Shown piece after piece: positions 41,957 to 51,338 of a stretch of 64,000 nucleotides of DNA. A program made the translations under genes and the position numbers. The stretch is from contig JBGVLV010000023.1 in assembly GCA_045124465.1 (NCBI GenBank), forward strand, positions 1-64,000, read 5' to 3'. Below the pieces are notes generated by a model that was not told where the DNA came from, ran no database searches, and saw only the letters and a program-made list of their open reading frames with translations. Source of the DNA: Scatosoma sp045124465 (GTDB taxonomy: Bacteria > Bacillota > Clostridia > Christensenellales > Borkfalkiaceae). The first letter of the stretch is position 1. The number at the start of each line of letters is the position of its first letter.

Positions 41957-43204
41957 TTATTTTTGAAAATATTCGACGAGTCCGTCGAAGGTCACGTTCT
42001 CCGATTCGCCCGTAGCCATATTTTTCACGTTCGCTCTGCCCTCGGCAAGCTCGTTGCCGCCGATGACCGCTACGTACTTCGCACCGATCTTGTCGGCATA
42101 TTTGAACTGCGCTTTCACCGAACGGTCCATGTGGTCGATCTCCGCCCGTACGCCCGCCGCGCGGAGCTTTGCCGCGAGCGTGAACGCCTTGTTCCGACAT
42201 TCCGCGTCCATACCCGCAAGGTATACCGTCGGCTTGTCCTCTTCGGGGATCTCCACGCCCGTTTGCGACATTACGATGAGCAGCCGCTCGATCCCCGCCG
42301 CAAACCCGACCGCGGGGGTGGGGTTGCCGCCGAGCTGTTCGATCAGACCGTCGTATCTGCCGCCCGCGCAGACCGTGCCCTGCGCGCCGATCGAGGTCGA
42401 AACGAATTCGAACACCGTACGCGTATAGTAATCGAGTCCGCGCACGATACGGGGGTCTATCTCGTACGCCACGCCCGCCGCGTCAAGACAGGTTTTGAGC
42501 GTTTCGAAATGGGTCTTGCAATCCTCGCAAAGATAGTCGAGCATTTTCGGCGCGGTCGCGTTGATACGCTTACATTCCTCTTCCTTGCAATCGAGCAGAC
42601 GGAGAGGGTTCTTTTCGTAACGCGTTTTGCAGTCATAACAAAGTTTGTCCAAATGCGGCGCAAAAAATGCTTTCAACGCCTTATTATATTCCGCACGGCA
42701 CGCGGGACAACCGATGGAATTGATATACAACTGCACGTTCAAGCCCAGTTTTTTCAAGAGCGAATCGGCGATCAGGATCGCCTCCGCGTCCGTTTGCGCG
42801 CTCTTCGCGCCGAAAATTTCCACGCCGAACTGGTGGAATTCGCGCAATCTGCCCGCCTGCGGGCGTTCGTAGCGGAATGCGGGAATGATATAGTACATTT
42901 TCGCCGGCAGAACGCCGTTGCCCATACCGTTCTCGATGAACGAGCGCACCGCGCCCGCCGTTCCCTCGGGTTTGAGCGTGATCGATCTGTCGCCCTTGTC
43001 CTTGAACGTGTACATTTCTTTGGTCACGACGTCGGTGGTTTCGCCCACGCCGCGTTGGAACAGCTCGGTGTGTTCGAACACGGGCGTGCGGATCTCTTTC
43101 ACGTTGAAAAGTTTCGCCGTTTCCCGCGCTATACTTTCCACATATTGCCATTTATACGATTCTGCGGGCAGAACGTCTTTCGTGCCCTTGGGAATGTTTA
43201 TCAT
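41957..43204 (-). CDS. hisS: Histidyl-tRNA synthetase
   Basis: 415-residue class II aminoacyl-tRNA synthetase. Motif 2 region (FRYERPQAGRLREFHQFGVEIFG split by the loop), the HisA motif LDYYTRT and AGGRYDGLIEQLGG, and the C-terminal anticodon-binding domain are present. A Cys-rich insertion (CPAC ... CYDC ... CEDC near 190-245) suggests a zinc-binding insertion, as in several Clostridia. No T-box precedes it. Confidence 0.96.
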   Translation of the reverse strand: MINIPKGTKDVLPAESYKWQYVESIARETAKLFNVKEIRTPVFEHTELFQRGVGETTDVVTKEMYTFKDKGDRSITLKPEGTAGAVRSFIENGMGNGVLPAKMYYIIPAFRYERPQAGRLREFHQFGVEIFGAKSAQTDAEAILIADSLLKKLGLNVQLYINSIGCPACRAEYNKALKAFFAPHLDKLCYDCKTRYEKNPLRLLDCKEEECKRINATAPKMLDYLCEDCKTHFETLKTCLDAAGVAYEIDPRIVRGLDYYTRTVFEFVSTSIGAQGTVCAGGRYDGLIEQLGGNPTPAVGFAAGIERLLIVMSQTGVEIPEEDKPTVYLAGMDAECRNKAFTLAAKLRAAGVRAEIDHMDRSVKAQFKYADKIGAKYVAVIGGNELAEGRANVKNMATGESENVTFDGLVEYFQK

Positions 43205-43234
43205 ACTCTCTTTCGTCCTGTATCGTTTTCGCGC

Positions 43235-44542
43235 TTAAAGCACGTATTTTTTGAGGTTTCTGTCCCCCGTCAGCTTTTGCAGGTGTTCGTCCACGTACCG
43301 TTTGTCGATATTCAGCGTGAACGTCGGATAATCCCCGCCCGCGTTGAACGAAATGTCTTCGAGCAGGTATTCCATCACCGTATGCAAACGCCGCGCGCCG
43401 ATGTCCTCGCTCGTAGCGTTCAATTCGACGGACACTTCCGCGATCCGCTCGATCGCGCCCGCGTCGAATTGCAAGTCGATATGGTCCACGCCCAACAGTT
43501 TTCCGTACTGGAAGGTGAGCGAATTTTCCGTTTCGGTAAGGATACGGATAAAATCTTCCTTGGTAAGGCTGTGCAGTTCGACGGAAACGGGGAAACGACC
43601 TTGCAGTTCGGGGATAAGGTCTTCCACCGACGCCACGTGGAACGCGCCCGCCGCGATGAACAGAATGAAATCCGTCTTGACGGGACCGTATTTCGTCACG
43701 ACCGTCGAGCCTTCGACGATGGGCAGAATATCCCGTTGCACGCCCTCGCGGGAAACGTCCGCGCCGCCGCGGTTGCCCTTGCCCGCGATCTTATCGATCT
43801 CGTCGATGAACACGATACCGTCGTTTTCCGCACGCCAGATCGCCTCCGCTTTGATCGCGTCCTCGTCCACGAGCTTGTCGGACTCCTCCGCGATCGCGAT
43901 CTGGAACGCCTCTTTCACCGTAAATTTACGTTTCTTTTTCTTCTGCGGGAACATATCCCCGAAGATACTGCCGATTGAGATCGCCGCGCCGCCGGGTACG
44001 ATCTCCATGGGCTGCTGCACGTCCGTCACTTCCATTTCGATCGTAACGTTGTCGTAAACGCCCTTTCTCAATCCGTCCAAAAGGTTCGCCTCAAAAACCT
44101 CTTTCGCCGTATCGTCTTTCTCGTCCTTCTTCGCCTCCGCAAGCGCGCGCACGATCCGTTTTTCCGCCGCGACCGTCGCCTTGGCTTTGACCTCTTCTTC
44201 CTTTTCCGACTTCACCAGCCGATAGGCGCACTCGGCAAGGTCGCGGATCATACCCTCGACGTCTTTGCCTACGTACCCCACTTCCGTGTACTTGGTCGCC
44301 TCGACCTTGACGAACGGAGCTTTGACGAGCTTTGCGAGTCTGCGGGCGATCTCCGTTTTACCCACGCCCGTCGGTCCTTTCATAATAATATTCTTCGGCG
44401 TGATCTCCTCGCGCACTTCGGGCGGGAGCTGGGCGCGGCGATACCGATTGCGGAGCGCGATCGCCACCGCCTTTTTCGCCTCGTCCTGACCGATAATGTA
44501 TTTATCCAGTTTATTTACGATCTGTTTGGGAGAAAGATCCAT
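43235..44542 (-). CDS. hslU: ATP-dependent protease ATPase subunit HslU
   Basis: 435-residue AAA+ unfoldase of the HslUV protease. Walker A GPTGVGKTE (about 55-63), an intermediate I-domain (about 110-240), Walker B IVFIDEIDKI, sensor region LQGRFPVSVEL and C-terminal motif ending KKYVL that docks into HslV. It follows hslV, 3 bases apart, in a hslV-hslU operon. Confidence 0.97.
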   Translation of the reverse strand: MDLSPKQIVNKLDKYIIGQDEAKKAVAIALRNRYRRAQLPPEVREEITPKNIIMKGPTGVGKTEIARRLAKLVKAPFVKVEATKYTEVGYVGKDVEGMIRDLAECAYRLVKSEKEEEVKAKATVAAEKRIVRALAEAKKDEKDDTAKEVFEANLLDGLRKGVYDNVTIEMEVTDVQQPMEIVPGGAAISIGSIFGDMFPQKKKKRKFTVKEAFQIAIAEESDKLVDEDAIKAEAIWRAENDGIVFIDEIDKIAGKGNRGGADVSREGVQRDILPIVEGSTVVTKYGPVKTDFILFIAAGAFHVASVEDLIPELQGRFPVSVELHSLTKEDFIRILTETENSLTFQYGKLLGVDHIDLQFDAGAIERIAEVSVELNATSEDIGARRLHTVMEYLLEDISFNAGGDYPTFTLNIDKRYVDEHLQKLTGDRNLKKYVL

Positions 44543-44545
44543 TCC

Positions 44546-45151
44546 TTATTCCTCCTTTTTCGCCGCGCGCTTTTTCGGCGTTTTCGGCTTTACGCCGTCG
44601 CCTTCCGCGGTCTGTTCGCCGACCGTTTCCAAACGGATATTGTCGTTGGTGAACACGCAGATCTGGGAGGCGATTTTAAGCGCCTTTTTCGCGATCGTAG
44701 GCGCGTCGTAGTCCGTTTCCTGATACAGCGCGCGCGCCGCCGCGAGCGCGTAATTTCCGCCGCTCCCGATCGCGCAAACGCCCTCGTCCGGCTCGATGAC
44801 CTCGCCCGTACCCGAAAGAATGAGCAGGGTGTTCTCGTCCGCCGTGATCATCATCGCGTCGAGCTTTCTGCCTATTTTGTCGCTGCGCCAAAGCTCGGCA
44901 AGTTCCACCGCCGAACGCATAAGGTTGCCCGCGAATTTATTGAGCATACCCTCGAACCGTTCGGTGAGCGCGAACGCGTCCGTCACCGAACCCGCAAAAC
45001 CCAAAATGACCTTGCCGCCGTAAATGCGGCGCACTTTCACCGCCGTGTTTTTGAAAATGACCGATTCGCCCATCGTCACCTGACCGTCGCCGGCGATCGC
45101 CGTTACGCCGTTTTTCTTGACCGCGCAAATCGTCGTTCCTCTGAATTCCAT
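44546..45151 (-). CDS. hslV: ATP-dependent protease peptidase subunit HslV
   Basis: 201 residues. The N-terminal nucleophile is Thr6 (MEFRG-TTICAVKKNG), implying removal of a five-residue propeptide. Conserved GDGQVTMGESVIFKNTAVKVRR and SGTGEVIEPDEGVCAIGSGGNYA. The C-terminus carries an extra 25-residue Lys/Pro/Glu-rich tail beyond the usual end, of unknown role. Partner of HslU. Confidence 0.96.
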   Translation of the reverse strand: MEFRGTTICAVKKNGVTAIAGDGQVTMGESVIFKNTAVKVRRIYGGKVILGFAGSVTDAFALTERFEGMLNKFAGNLMRSAVELAELWRSDKIGRKLDAMMITADENTLLILSGTGEVIEPDEGVCAIGSGGNYALAAARALYQETDYDAPTIAKKALKIASQICVFTNDNIRLETVGEQTAEGDGVKPKTPKKRAAKKEE

Positions 45152-46501
45152 TTATCCGTTCTCCTGTTCGTTGTTTCCGTTTATCCGTCGGATACTTTCC
45201 ATCGCCCGTTCCGCAAGCGCCCTATACCGTTCTTTCTTATCCCGTATCCGCTCGTTAAGCGGCACGAGGATACCGAAATTCGCGTTCATCGGCTGGAAGT
45301 CCTTGGTCGGCGTGGAGATATGCGTTTCGAGCGCGCCGCACACCGTGCTATCGTCGAACGTCCGCTTGTTCCCGCCTGCGATCTCGTCGTAGATATGGAT
45401 AGCCGCCAAAAGTCCGCTCGCCGCGCTTTCGACGTAGCCTTCCACGCCCGTGATCTGACCCGCGAAAAATATCCGTCTATTATTCTTAAACGAAAAATCG
45501 CGGTTTAAAACGTCGGGCGACTGAATATACGTATTTCTGTGCATAACGCCGTAGCGCAAGAACTCGGCGTTTTTGAGCGCGGGGATCATCGAGAACACCC
45601 GCTTTTGTTCGGGGAATTTGAGGTTGGTCTGAAATCCGACGAGATTGTACGCCGTCCCCGCCTCGTTCTCCTTTCTCAGTTGTAAAACGGCGTATGGACG
45701 TTTCCCGTCCTCGCCGTATAACCCGACGGGTTTGAGCGTTCCGAACCGCAAGGTATCCTTGCCCCGCGACGCCATCACCTCGACGGGCATACACCCTTCG
45801 AATATTTCGCCCTTTTCGAACTCGTGCAGCGTGGCGCGTTCGGCTTTTAAAAGCTCTTCGACGAACGCGTAGTATTCCTCTTTCGTCATCGGGCAGTTGA
45901 TGTAATCGCCCGTTCCCTTGCCGTACCGATCGCCCGTGAACGCGTTCTCCATATCGATACTCTCCGCTGCCACGATGGGCGCGGACGCGTCGTAGAAATG
46001 CAGACCGCCGCCCGTTTTTTTCTTAATATCCTCGCCAAGCGCGTCGGCGGTCAGCGGTCCCGTCGCGATGATCGCATACCTGCCCCCGTCCTTTTCGAGT
46101 TCGGGCAGAACCGTTACTTCCTCGGAGCGTATCGTGAGATCGGGGCAGCTTTTGAGTTTTTCGGTGATATACGCCGAGAACCTATCCCGATCGACGGCGA
46201 GCGCCGCGCCCGCGGGTACGCGGGTATGATCCGCCGCCTCGACGACGAGCGAGCCGAGCATACGCATTTCCTCTTTCAACAGCCCGCAAGCGTTGGCATA
46301 GACGTCGTTGCTCTTTAAGGAGTTGGAGCAGACCAGCTCGCCGAAATTCCCGCTTTCGTGCGCGGGCGTGAACTTTTCGGGTTTCATATCGACGAGGGTC
46401 GTCTTTACGCCGCGGGAGGCGAGATAGTACGCCGCCTCGCTACCCGCAAGTCCCCCGCCGACGACGAGTACTTCCGCGTTTTTTCCGTTATACGTTGTCA
46501 T
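45152..46501 (-). CDS. trmFO: tRNA m5U54 methyltransferase TrmFO (folate-dependent)
   Basis: A 449-residue FAD protein that makes ribothymidine at tRNA position 54 using methylene-tetrahydrofolate. N-terminal dinucleotide fold VVGGGLAGSEAA (14-25), then the family blocks HESGNFGELVCSNSLKSN and YINCPMTKEEY, and FAGQITGVEGYVESAASG. It abuts hslV (adjacent bases) and overlaps topA by 14 bases, as in the Bacillus topA-trmFO-clpQ order, except that xerC is missing. Confidence 0.96.
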   Translation of the reverse strand: MTTYNGKNAEVLVVGGGLAGSEAAYYLASRGVKTTLVDMKPEKFTPAHESGNFGELVCSNSLKSNDVYANACGLLKEEMRMLGSLVVEAADHTRVPAGAALAVDRDRFSAYITEKLKSCPDLTIRSEEVTVLPELEKDGGRYAIIATGPLTADALGEDIKKKTGGGLHFYDASAPIVAAESIDMENAFTGDRYGKGTGDYINCPMTKEEYYAFVEELLKAERATLHEFEKGEIFEGCMPVEVMASRGKDTLRFGTLKPVGLYGEDGKRPYAVLQLRKENEAGTAYNLVGFQTNLKFPEQKRVFSMIPALKNAEFLRYGVMHRNTYIQSPDVLNRDFSFKNNRRIFFAGQITGVEGYVESAASGLLAAIHIYDEIAGGNKRTFDDSTVCGALETHISTPTKDFQPMNANFGILVPLNERIRDKKERYRALAERAMESIRRINGNNEQENG

Positions 46502-48848
46502 CGAAGTCCTCGGGGAAATACGCGTTGTCGTCGTCGAAATACGGCGGTTCGTCCAAAGGCGGGGCTTGGAAATTCGTCGCGAACTGCGGCATTTCCTCCG
46601 CTTTCTCCGTCTTTGCGGTCTTTTCGTTCTTTTCCGCTTTCACGCGGTAGGAGCAGTCCTTATTACTGCATTTCACGTTCCCGCGCGCCGTCTTGACGAG
46701 CGCCTGCCCGCATTCGGGGCATTTGTCGCCCGTGGGAATATCCCAGCTCATAAACTTACAATCGGGATAGCCCGAACAGCTGTAATACACCTTGCCCTTT
46801 TTGGACTTGCGGACGGTCATCGCCGCGCCGCATTCGGGGCATTTCCCGACGAGCTTGGGTTCTTCGTCCGAGGGCATAGACATCGTGGAACGGCAATCGG
46901 GATAGCTGGGGCAAGCGAGGAATTTTCCGAACTTACCGCTCTTGACCACCATATTCTCCCCGCACTTCGGACAGCGGACGGAGGAGATCTCCTCCTTGCT
47001 CTCGCTGACGATGTTCCGACATTCGGGGTAGTTGGAGCAGGCGAGATATTTCCCGAATTTGCCCATTCTGCGGAGCATAAAATGCCCGCACTTGTTGCAG
47101 ACGGTATCCGTCAATTCGTCGCCGTACGAGGAGGCTTTCCGTAAATTCTTTTCGAATCCGGGGTAGAAATCGCCGATGACGTTGTGCCAGTCCATACCCC
47201 CGTCCTCGATGTCGTCGAGCTTGGTTTCCATATCCGCCGTGAACCCGACGTCCATAACGTCTTGGAAACACCCGACGAGCATATCGACGACGTCGTAGGC
47301 GATGGGCGTGGGGATCATATATTTCCCGTCCTTTTTTACGTACTTTTGCATGAGCTTGGAAATGATCGTCGCATACGTCGAAGGTCTGCCGATCCCCTTT
47401 TCTTCCATCGCTTTGACAAGGGACGCGTCGGTGTAGCGGAGGGGCGGTTTGGTGAATTTCTGTTCCTTTTGCAGGGATACGAGGTCGAGAATATCCCCCT
47501 CGCTCAGATCGGGCAAAAGTTTCGCCGAGGAAATGCCTTCCTCGTCCTCTTTCTTCGCGTTCACGTCCTGATACACCGCCGTGAATCCCGCGAACAAAAG
47601 CACTTTGCCGCTCGCCTTGAAAATATACCCGCCGTTGTCGATCTCCATCTGCGCGCTGTTGTACTTCGCCTCCGCCATCTGCGAGGCGAGGAAACGTTCG
47701 TATACGAGCTTATAGAGCGCGAAATGTTTCTTGTCGAGCAGTTTTTTCGCCTTTTCGGGGGTCATATCGAGATCGATGGGTCTGACCGCCTCATGCGCGT
47801 CCTGCGCGCCCTTTTTCGAGGCGTAATAGTTGGGTTTTTCGGGCGCGTATTCCTCGCCGTACACCTCGCGAATCTTATCGAGCGCCTTGGCTTGCGCCTC
47901 TTTGGAAACGCGTACGGAGTCGGTACGCATATACGTGATGAACGCGATATGGTCGCCGTTTTCCGTGTCGATACCCTCGTACAGGTGTTGCGCGAGCGAC
48001 ATCGTTTCGGGCGCGGTGAATCCGAGCTTGGTGGACGCGTCCTGTTGCATGGAACTGGTCGTGAACGGCGCGGGCGCGTGCGATTTCGCGATCGTCTTTT
48101 TGACCTTGGACACGACGAACCGACCGTTTTCGAGCGCGGCAAGCACCTGCGCCGTTTCCTCTGCGGAGGCGGGTTTGTACTTTCTCGTTCCCTTCTTTTC
48201 GAGCAGGGCTTTGAACGCCGCGTATTTTTTCGGCTGATCGCGGAGTTCCGCGGTCAGATTCCAGTATTCTTCGGGCTTGAACGCCGTGATCTCCCGTTCT
48301 CTTTCCACAACGAGACGGAGCGCGACCGACTGCACCCGCCCGCCCGAAAGCGTGCGTTTGCCGTTGCCGTTTTTGTCCTCGATCTTATGATTCAACAGCG
48401 TAGAGAGCTTATAGCCCACGAGCCGATCGAGTACGCGGCGCGCCTGTTGCGCGTCCACGAGATTGTAATTGATCTGCCGCGGCGTTTTGAGCGCCTGTTC
48501 GATGGCGCGTTGGGATACTTCGTTGAACTCGATGCGGTTTTCGCCGTTCCCGTCCAGACCGAGTACCGTCTGCAAATGCCAAGCGATCGCCTCTCCCTCG
48601 CGGTCGGGGTCGGTCGCAAGATAGACGCGGTCGGTCTTTTTGGTCGCGTCCGTAAGACGGCGGATAACGTCCTCTTTTCCCTCGGAGTTGACGTATTTGG
48701 GTTCGAAATTGTTTTTGAGATCGACCCCGAGCGTATGCACGGGCAGATCGCGGATATGCCCCGCCGACGCCTCTACGCGGTACTTGCCTTTGAGGTATTT
48801 GGAGATAGTCTTTGCCTTGGAAGGCGATTCTACGATGATAAGATCCAT
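46488..48848 (-). CDS. topA: DNA topoisomerase I
   Basis: 786-residue type IA topoisomerase. N-terminal TOPRIM (IVESPSKAKTI and DPDREGEAIAWH), active-site Tyr in FITYMRTDSVRVS, then three to four C-terminal four-Cys zinc fingers (CNKCGHFML, CPKCGENMV, CPECGAAMT, CPECGQALV). Relaxes negative supercoils. Follows dprA in the conserved order. Confidence 0.97.
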   Translation of the reverse strand: MDLIIVESPSKAKTISKYLKGKYRVEASAGHIRDLPVHTLGVDLKNNFEPKYVNSEGKEDVIRRLTDATKKTDRVYLATDPDREGEAIAWHLQTVLGLDGNGENRIEFNEVSQRAIEQALKTPRQINYNLVDAQQARRVLDRLVGYKLSTLLNHKIEDKNGNGKRTLSGGRVQSVALRLVVEREREITAFKPEEYWNLTAELRDQPKKYAAFKALLEKKGTRKYKPASAEETAQVLAALENGRFVVSKVKKTIAKSHAPAPFTTSSMQQDASTKLGFTAPETMSLAQHLYEGIDTENGDHIAFITYMRTDSVRVSKEAQAKALDKIREVYGEEYAPEKPNYYASKKGAQDAHEAVRPIDLDMTPEKAKKLLDKKHFALYKLVYERFLASQMAEAKYNSAQMEIDNGGYIFKASGKVLLFAGFTAVYQDVNAKKEDEEGISSAKLLPDLSEGDILDLVSLQKEQKFTKPPLRYTDASLVKAMEEKGIGRPSTYATIISKLMQKYVKKDGKYMIPTPIAYDVVDMLVGCFQDVMDVGFTADMETKLDDIEDGGMDWHNVIGDFYPGFEKNLRKASSYGDELTDTVCNKCGHFMLRRMGKFGKYLACSNYPECRNIVSESKEEISSVRCPKCGENMVVKSGKFGKFLACPSYPDCRSTMSMPSDEEPKLVGKCPECGAAMTVRKSKKGKVYYSCSGYPDCKFMSWDIPTGDKCPECGQALVKTARGNVKCSNKDCSYRVKAEKNEKTAKTEKAEEMPQFATNFQAPPLDEPPYFDDDNAYFPEDFDDNV

Positions 48849-48902
48849 TCTTCTATTTTCTGTTCCTTTTACGAAAAAATTTTTTAACTGTTTTAACTGT
48901 TT

Positions 48903-49766
48903 TTATACGGGCGCGTAACGGTTCCCGCCCAGCGGCGCGACCAGTCCCTTGACTTCGAGAGAAGATAGCACCGCTCTTGCTTTATATGCGGGCACGCCCG
49001 AAAGTTGCGACAATTCGGAGATATGCCCTTCGGCAAGCTCTTTGAGCGCGCCGAGCATTTTCTTCTCGTCCGCGCTCAGTTCGGGCGCGGCGCGTTTTTT
49101 CTCTATCAAGTTTATACCAAACCTACCCGAAATGTCAACCGAATTTTCCGTCAGATACCCGCCTTTTTTCAAAAGCGCGTTACAACCCGCGCCCGCAAGC
49201 GAGCCGGGGGCGTACGGGATCGCGAACACGGGCTTGCCCGCCGCCGTCGCGTACTTCGCCGTGATCAGCGCGCCGCTCTTTTCCGCCGCGCCGAGTACCA
49301 GCGTTCCCTCGCCGAGGTACGCGAGCAGTTTGTTTCGGTATTCGTACGAAAACGAACGCACGGGGGTATCGAAAGCATGAGGGGAGAGCAAAAGCCCCTT
49401 TCTCGCCACTCGCCTTAAAAGCGGCAGATTGTTTTGCGGCATTGCGGAAAACCCGCCCGCAAGCAAACAGACGACGTTCCCGCTGCCCGCGAGCGCGCCC
49501 TCGATCGCCGCGCCGTCGCCGCCGTCCGCCGTACCCGTGACGACGGAAAATACTTCGGAAAGGTCTTTGGCGATCTGCGCGCCCAGTTTCAGGGCGTTTG
49601 CGGGGGTCTTACGCGAACCGACGATCGTGAACTTCCGCGTTTTCAAAAGCTCGGTGTTCCCGAACGCGTACAGCGTTTTAGGCGCGTCGGGAAGTCCCCG
49701 CCATTCCTTGGGATAAAGCGGCGAGCTTTCGGCTATGGAAACGAGCTGTTCTTCGAGTTTGGTCAT
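48903..49766 (-). CDS. dprA: DNA-processing protein DprA (short, divergent)
   Basis: 287 residues, shorter than the usual 360 because the N-terminal SAM-like domain is lacking. Rossmann-like core with GSRKTPANALKLG (normally GSRxxSxYG) and TADGGDGAAIEGA (normally SGGARGID); AAEKSGALITAKYA fits the family SGxxxTA site. A C-terminal winged helix (about 225-287) is present. It loads RecA on incoming ssDNA in natural transformation. Next to comM. Confidence 0.85.
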   Translation of the reverse strand: MTKLEEQLVSIAESSPLYPKEWRGLPDAPKTLYAFGNTELLKTRKFTIVGSRKTPANALKLGAQIAKDLSEVFSVVTGTADGGDGAAIEGALAGSGNVVCLLAGGFSAMPQNNLPLLRRVARKGLLLSPHAFDTPVRSFSYEYRNKLLAYLGEGTLVLGAAEKSGALITAKYATAAGKPVFAIPYAPGSLAGAGCNALLKKGGYLTENSVDISGRFGINLIEKKRAAPELSADEKKMLGALKELAEGHISELSQLSGVPAYKARAVLSSLEVKGLVAPLGGNRYAPV

Positions 49767-49802
49767 AAGCTTTCCCTATTTTCGTTCGTCGGCGTCGGAT
49801 AT

Positions 49803-51338
49803 TTATTCCGCGTTGCCAAGCTCCGCGCCGTACGTGCGGTAGGAGATCGCCTCGTACAGGTGTTCGGGCGAGATATTCTCCGAAAGTTCGAGGTCGGCGA
49901 TGGTCCGCGCGACTTTGAGTATGCGCGAACGCGCCCGCGCCGAGAGCTGCAACCGCTCGAACGCCTCGCGGAGGACTTCCTCGCATTCTTTGTCCAGTTT
50001 GCAGTACAGCCGCGTTTCCTTTTCGCTCATTTCGGCATTCGTCGCTACCCTGCTCCCCGCAAAACGTTCCCGCTGTATCTTTCTCGCGCCGTCCGCGCGC
50101 GCCTTTACCTGCGCGCTCGTTTCCTCTTGCGTTTCCGATACGAGTTGATCGTATTCCACGCCGTCCACTTCCACCTGTATGTCGATACGGTCGAGCAACG
50201 GTCCCGAAACGCGGGCGCGGTAACGGCGAATATCGTTGGGCGTACACGTGCAACGGCGTTTGCTGCTGCCGTAATGCCCGCAAGGGCAAGGGTTCATACT
50301 CGCGCAGAGCATAAACGACGCGGGATAGGTGACCGTTCCGCCCGCGCGGGAGATGGTGATCACGCCGTCCTCCAACGGTTGGCGCAACGATTCGAGCGAG
50401 GAGCGTTTATATTCTGGCAGTTCGTCCAAAAACAACACGCCGCCGTGCGCCAGACTGATCTCCCCGGGGTGTACCGCCTTGCTCCCGCCGCCGCACAGCG
50501 AAACGGTCGTCGCCGTATGGTGCGGACTCCGAAACGGCCGTTCGCTCACCAAACCCGTTTCTCCGAGCGTACCCGCCACCGAATGTATCTTCGTGATTTC
50601 GAGCGCCTCGTCGAACGTCATATCGGGCATAACGGAGGGTATCGAACGCGCGAGCATCGTTTTGCCGCTCCCCGGAGGTCCGACGAACAGAATGTTATGC
50701 CCGCCCGCGACCGCGACTTCGAGCGCGCGCTTGGCTATCGGCTGACCTTTGACGAACGCGAGATCGTACGCCCGTTTTTCCGCGTTCGGAGCGTTGGAAA
50801 ACGCCGAGGCGGGCAAGGGCGTAAGCGGCGCAAGCCCCGACAGATGGTCTACCACTTCTTTGAGCGTTTTCGCCGCGTAGACCTCCACGCCGCGCACGTA
50901 CCCCGCCTCTTTGCGGTTGCCGTACGGCACGACGAATTTGGTAAAGCCTTTATCCCGCGCGGAGATGACGGCGGGCAATACGCCCGTCACCGGTCTTAAT
51001 TCCCCGCTGAGCGCAAGTTCGCCGAGGAACACCACCCCGCTAACGTCCGCGGCAAGCTCGCCGTAGGCAAGGAGCAGGCTTATCGCCACGGGCAAATCGA
51101 ACGCCGAGCCTTCCTTTTTAACGTATGCGGGCGCGAGATTTACCGTTATCTTATGCGCGGGAAAGTTGAGCGCGCTGTTCTTGATCGCGCTGCGAACCCG
51201 TTCCTTGGATTCCCGCACCGCCGCGTCGGGCAGACCGACGATCTCGTAAGAGGGCAGTCCGCGCGAAACGTCCGTTTCCACCGTCACCGCTACGCCTTCC
51301 AAGCCCGAAAGCGCGTAGCTTTGCACCTTCGCTATCAT
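49803..51338 (-). CDS. comM: YifB/ComM-family AAA ATPase
   Basis: 511 residues: N-terminal Lon-protease-like domain (about 1-170), AAA+ Mg-chelatase-like module with Walker A FVGPPGSGKTML and Walker B GVLFLDELPEY, Cys pairs (CASMNPCPCGHYG), and C-terminal Mg-chelatase domain. ComM is a branch-migration helicase helping integrate transformed DNA. The start overlaps the stop of the upstream membrane protein by 4 bases. Adjacent to dprA. Confidence 0.93.
   Translation of the reverse strand: MIAKVQSYALSGLEGVAVTVETDVSRGLPSYEIVGLPDAAVRESKERVRSAIKNSALNFPAHKITVNLAPAYVKKEGSAFDLPVAISLLLAYGELAADVSGVVFLGELALSGELRPVTGVLPAVISARDKGFTKFVVPYGNRKEAGYVRGVEVYAAKTLKEVVDHLSGLAPLTPLPASAFSNAPNAEKRAYDLAFVKGQPIAKRALEVAVAGGHNILFVGPPGSGKTMLARSIPSVMPDMTFDEALEITKIHSVAGTLGETGLVSERPFRSPHHTATTVSLCGGGSKAVHPGEISLAHGGVLFLDELPEYKRSSLESLRQPLEDGVITISRAGGTVTYPASFMLCASMNPCPCGHYGSSKRRCTCTPNDIRRYRARVSGPLLDRIDIQVEVDGVEYDQLVSETQEETSAQVKARADGARKIQRERFAGSRVATNAEMSEKETRLYCKLDKECEEVLREAFERLQLSARARSRILKVARTIADLELSENISPEHLYEAISYRTYGAELGNAE

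Noticed and set aside
41294..43978. An 894-codon plus-strand frame over trxA, hisS and hslU
   Set aside because: Opposite-strand shadow of three recognised genes; it has no ribosome-binding site and no family motifs.
47184..48887. A 567-codon plus-strand frame over topA
   Set aside because: Shadow of topA; composition dominated by reverse-complement codons.
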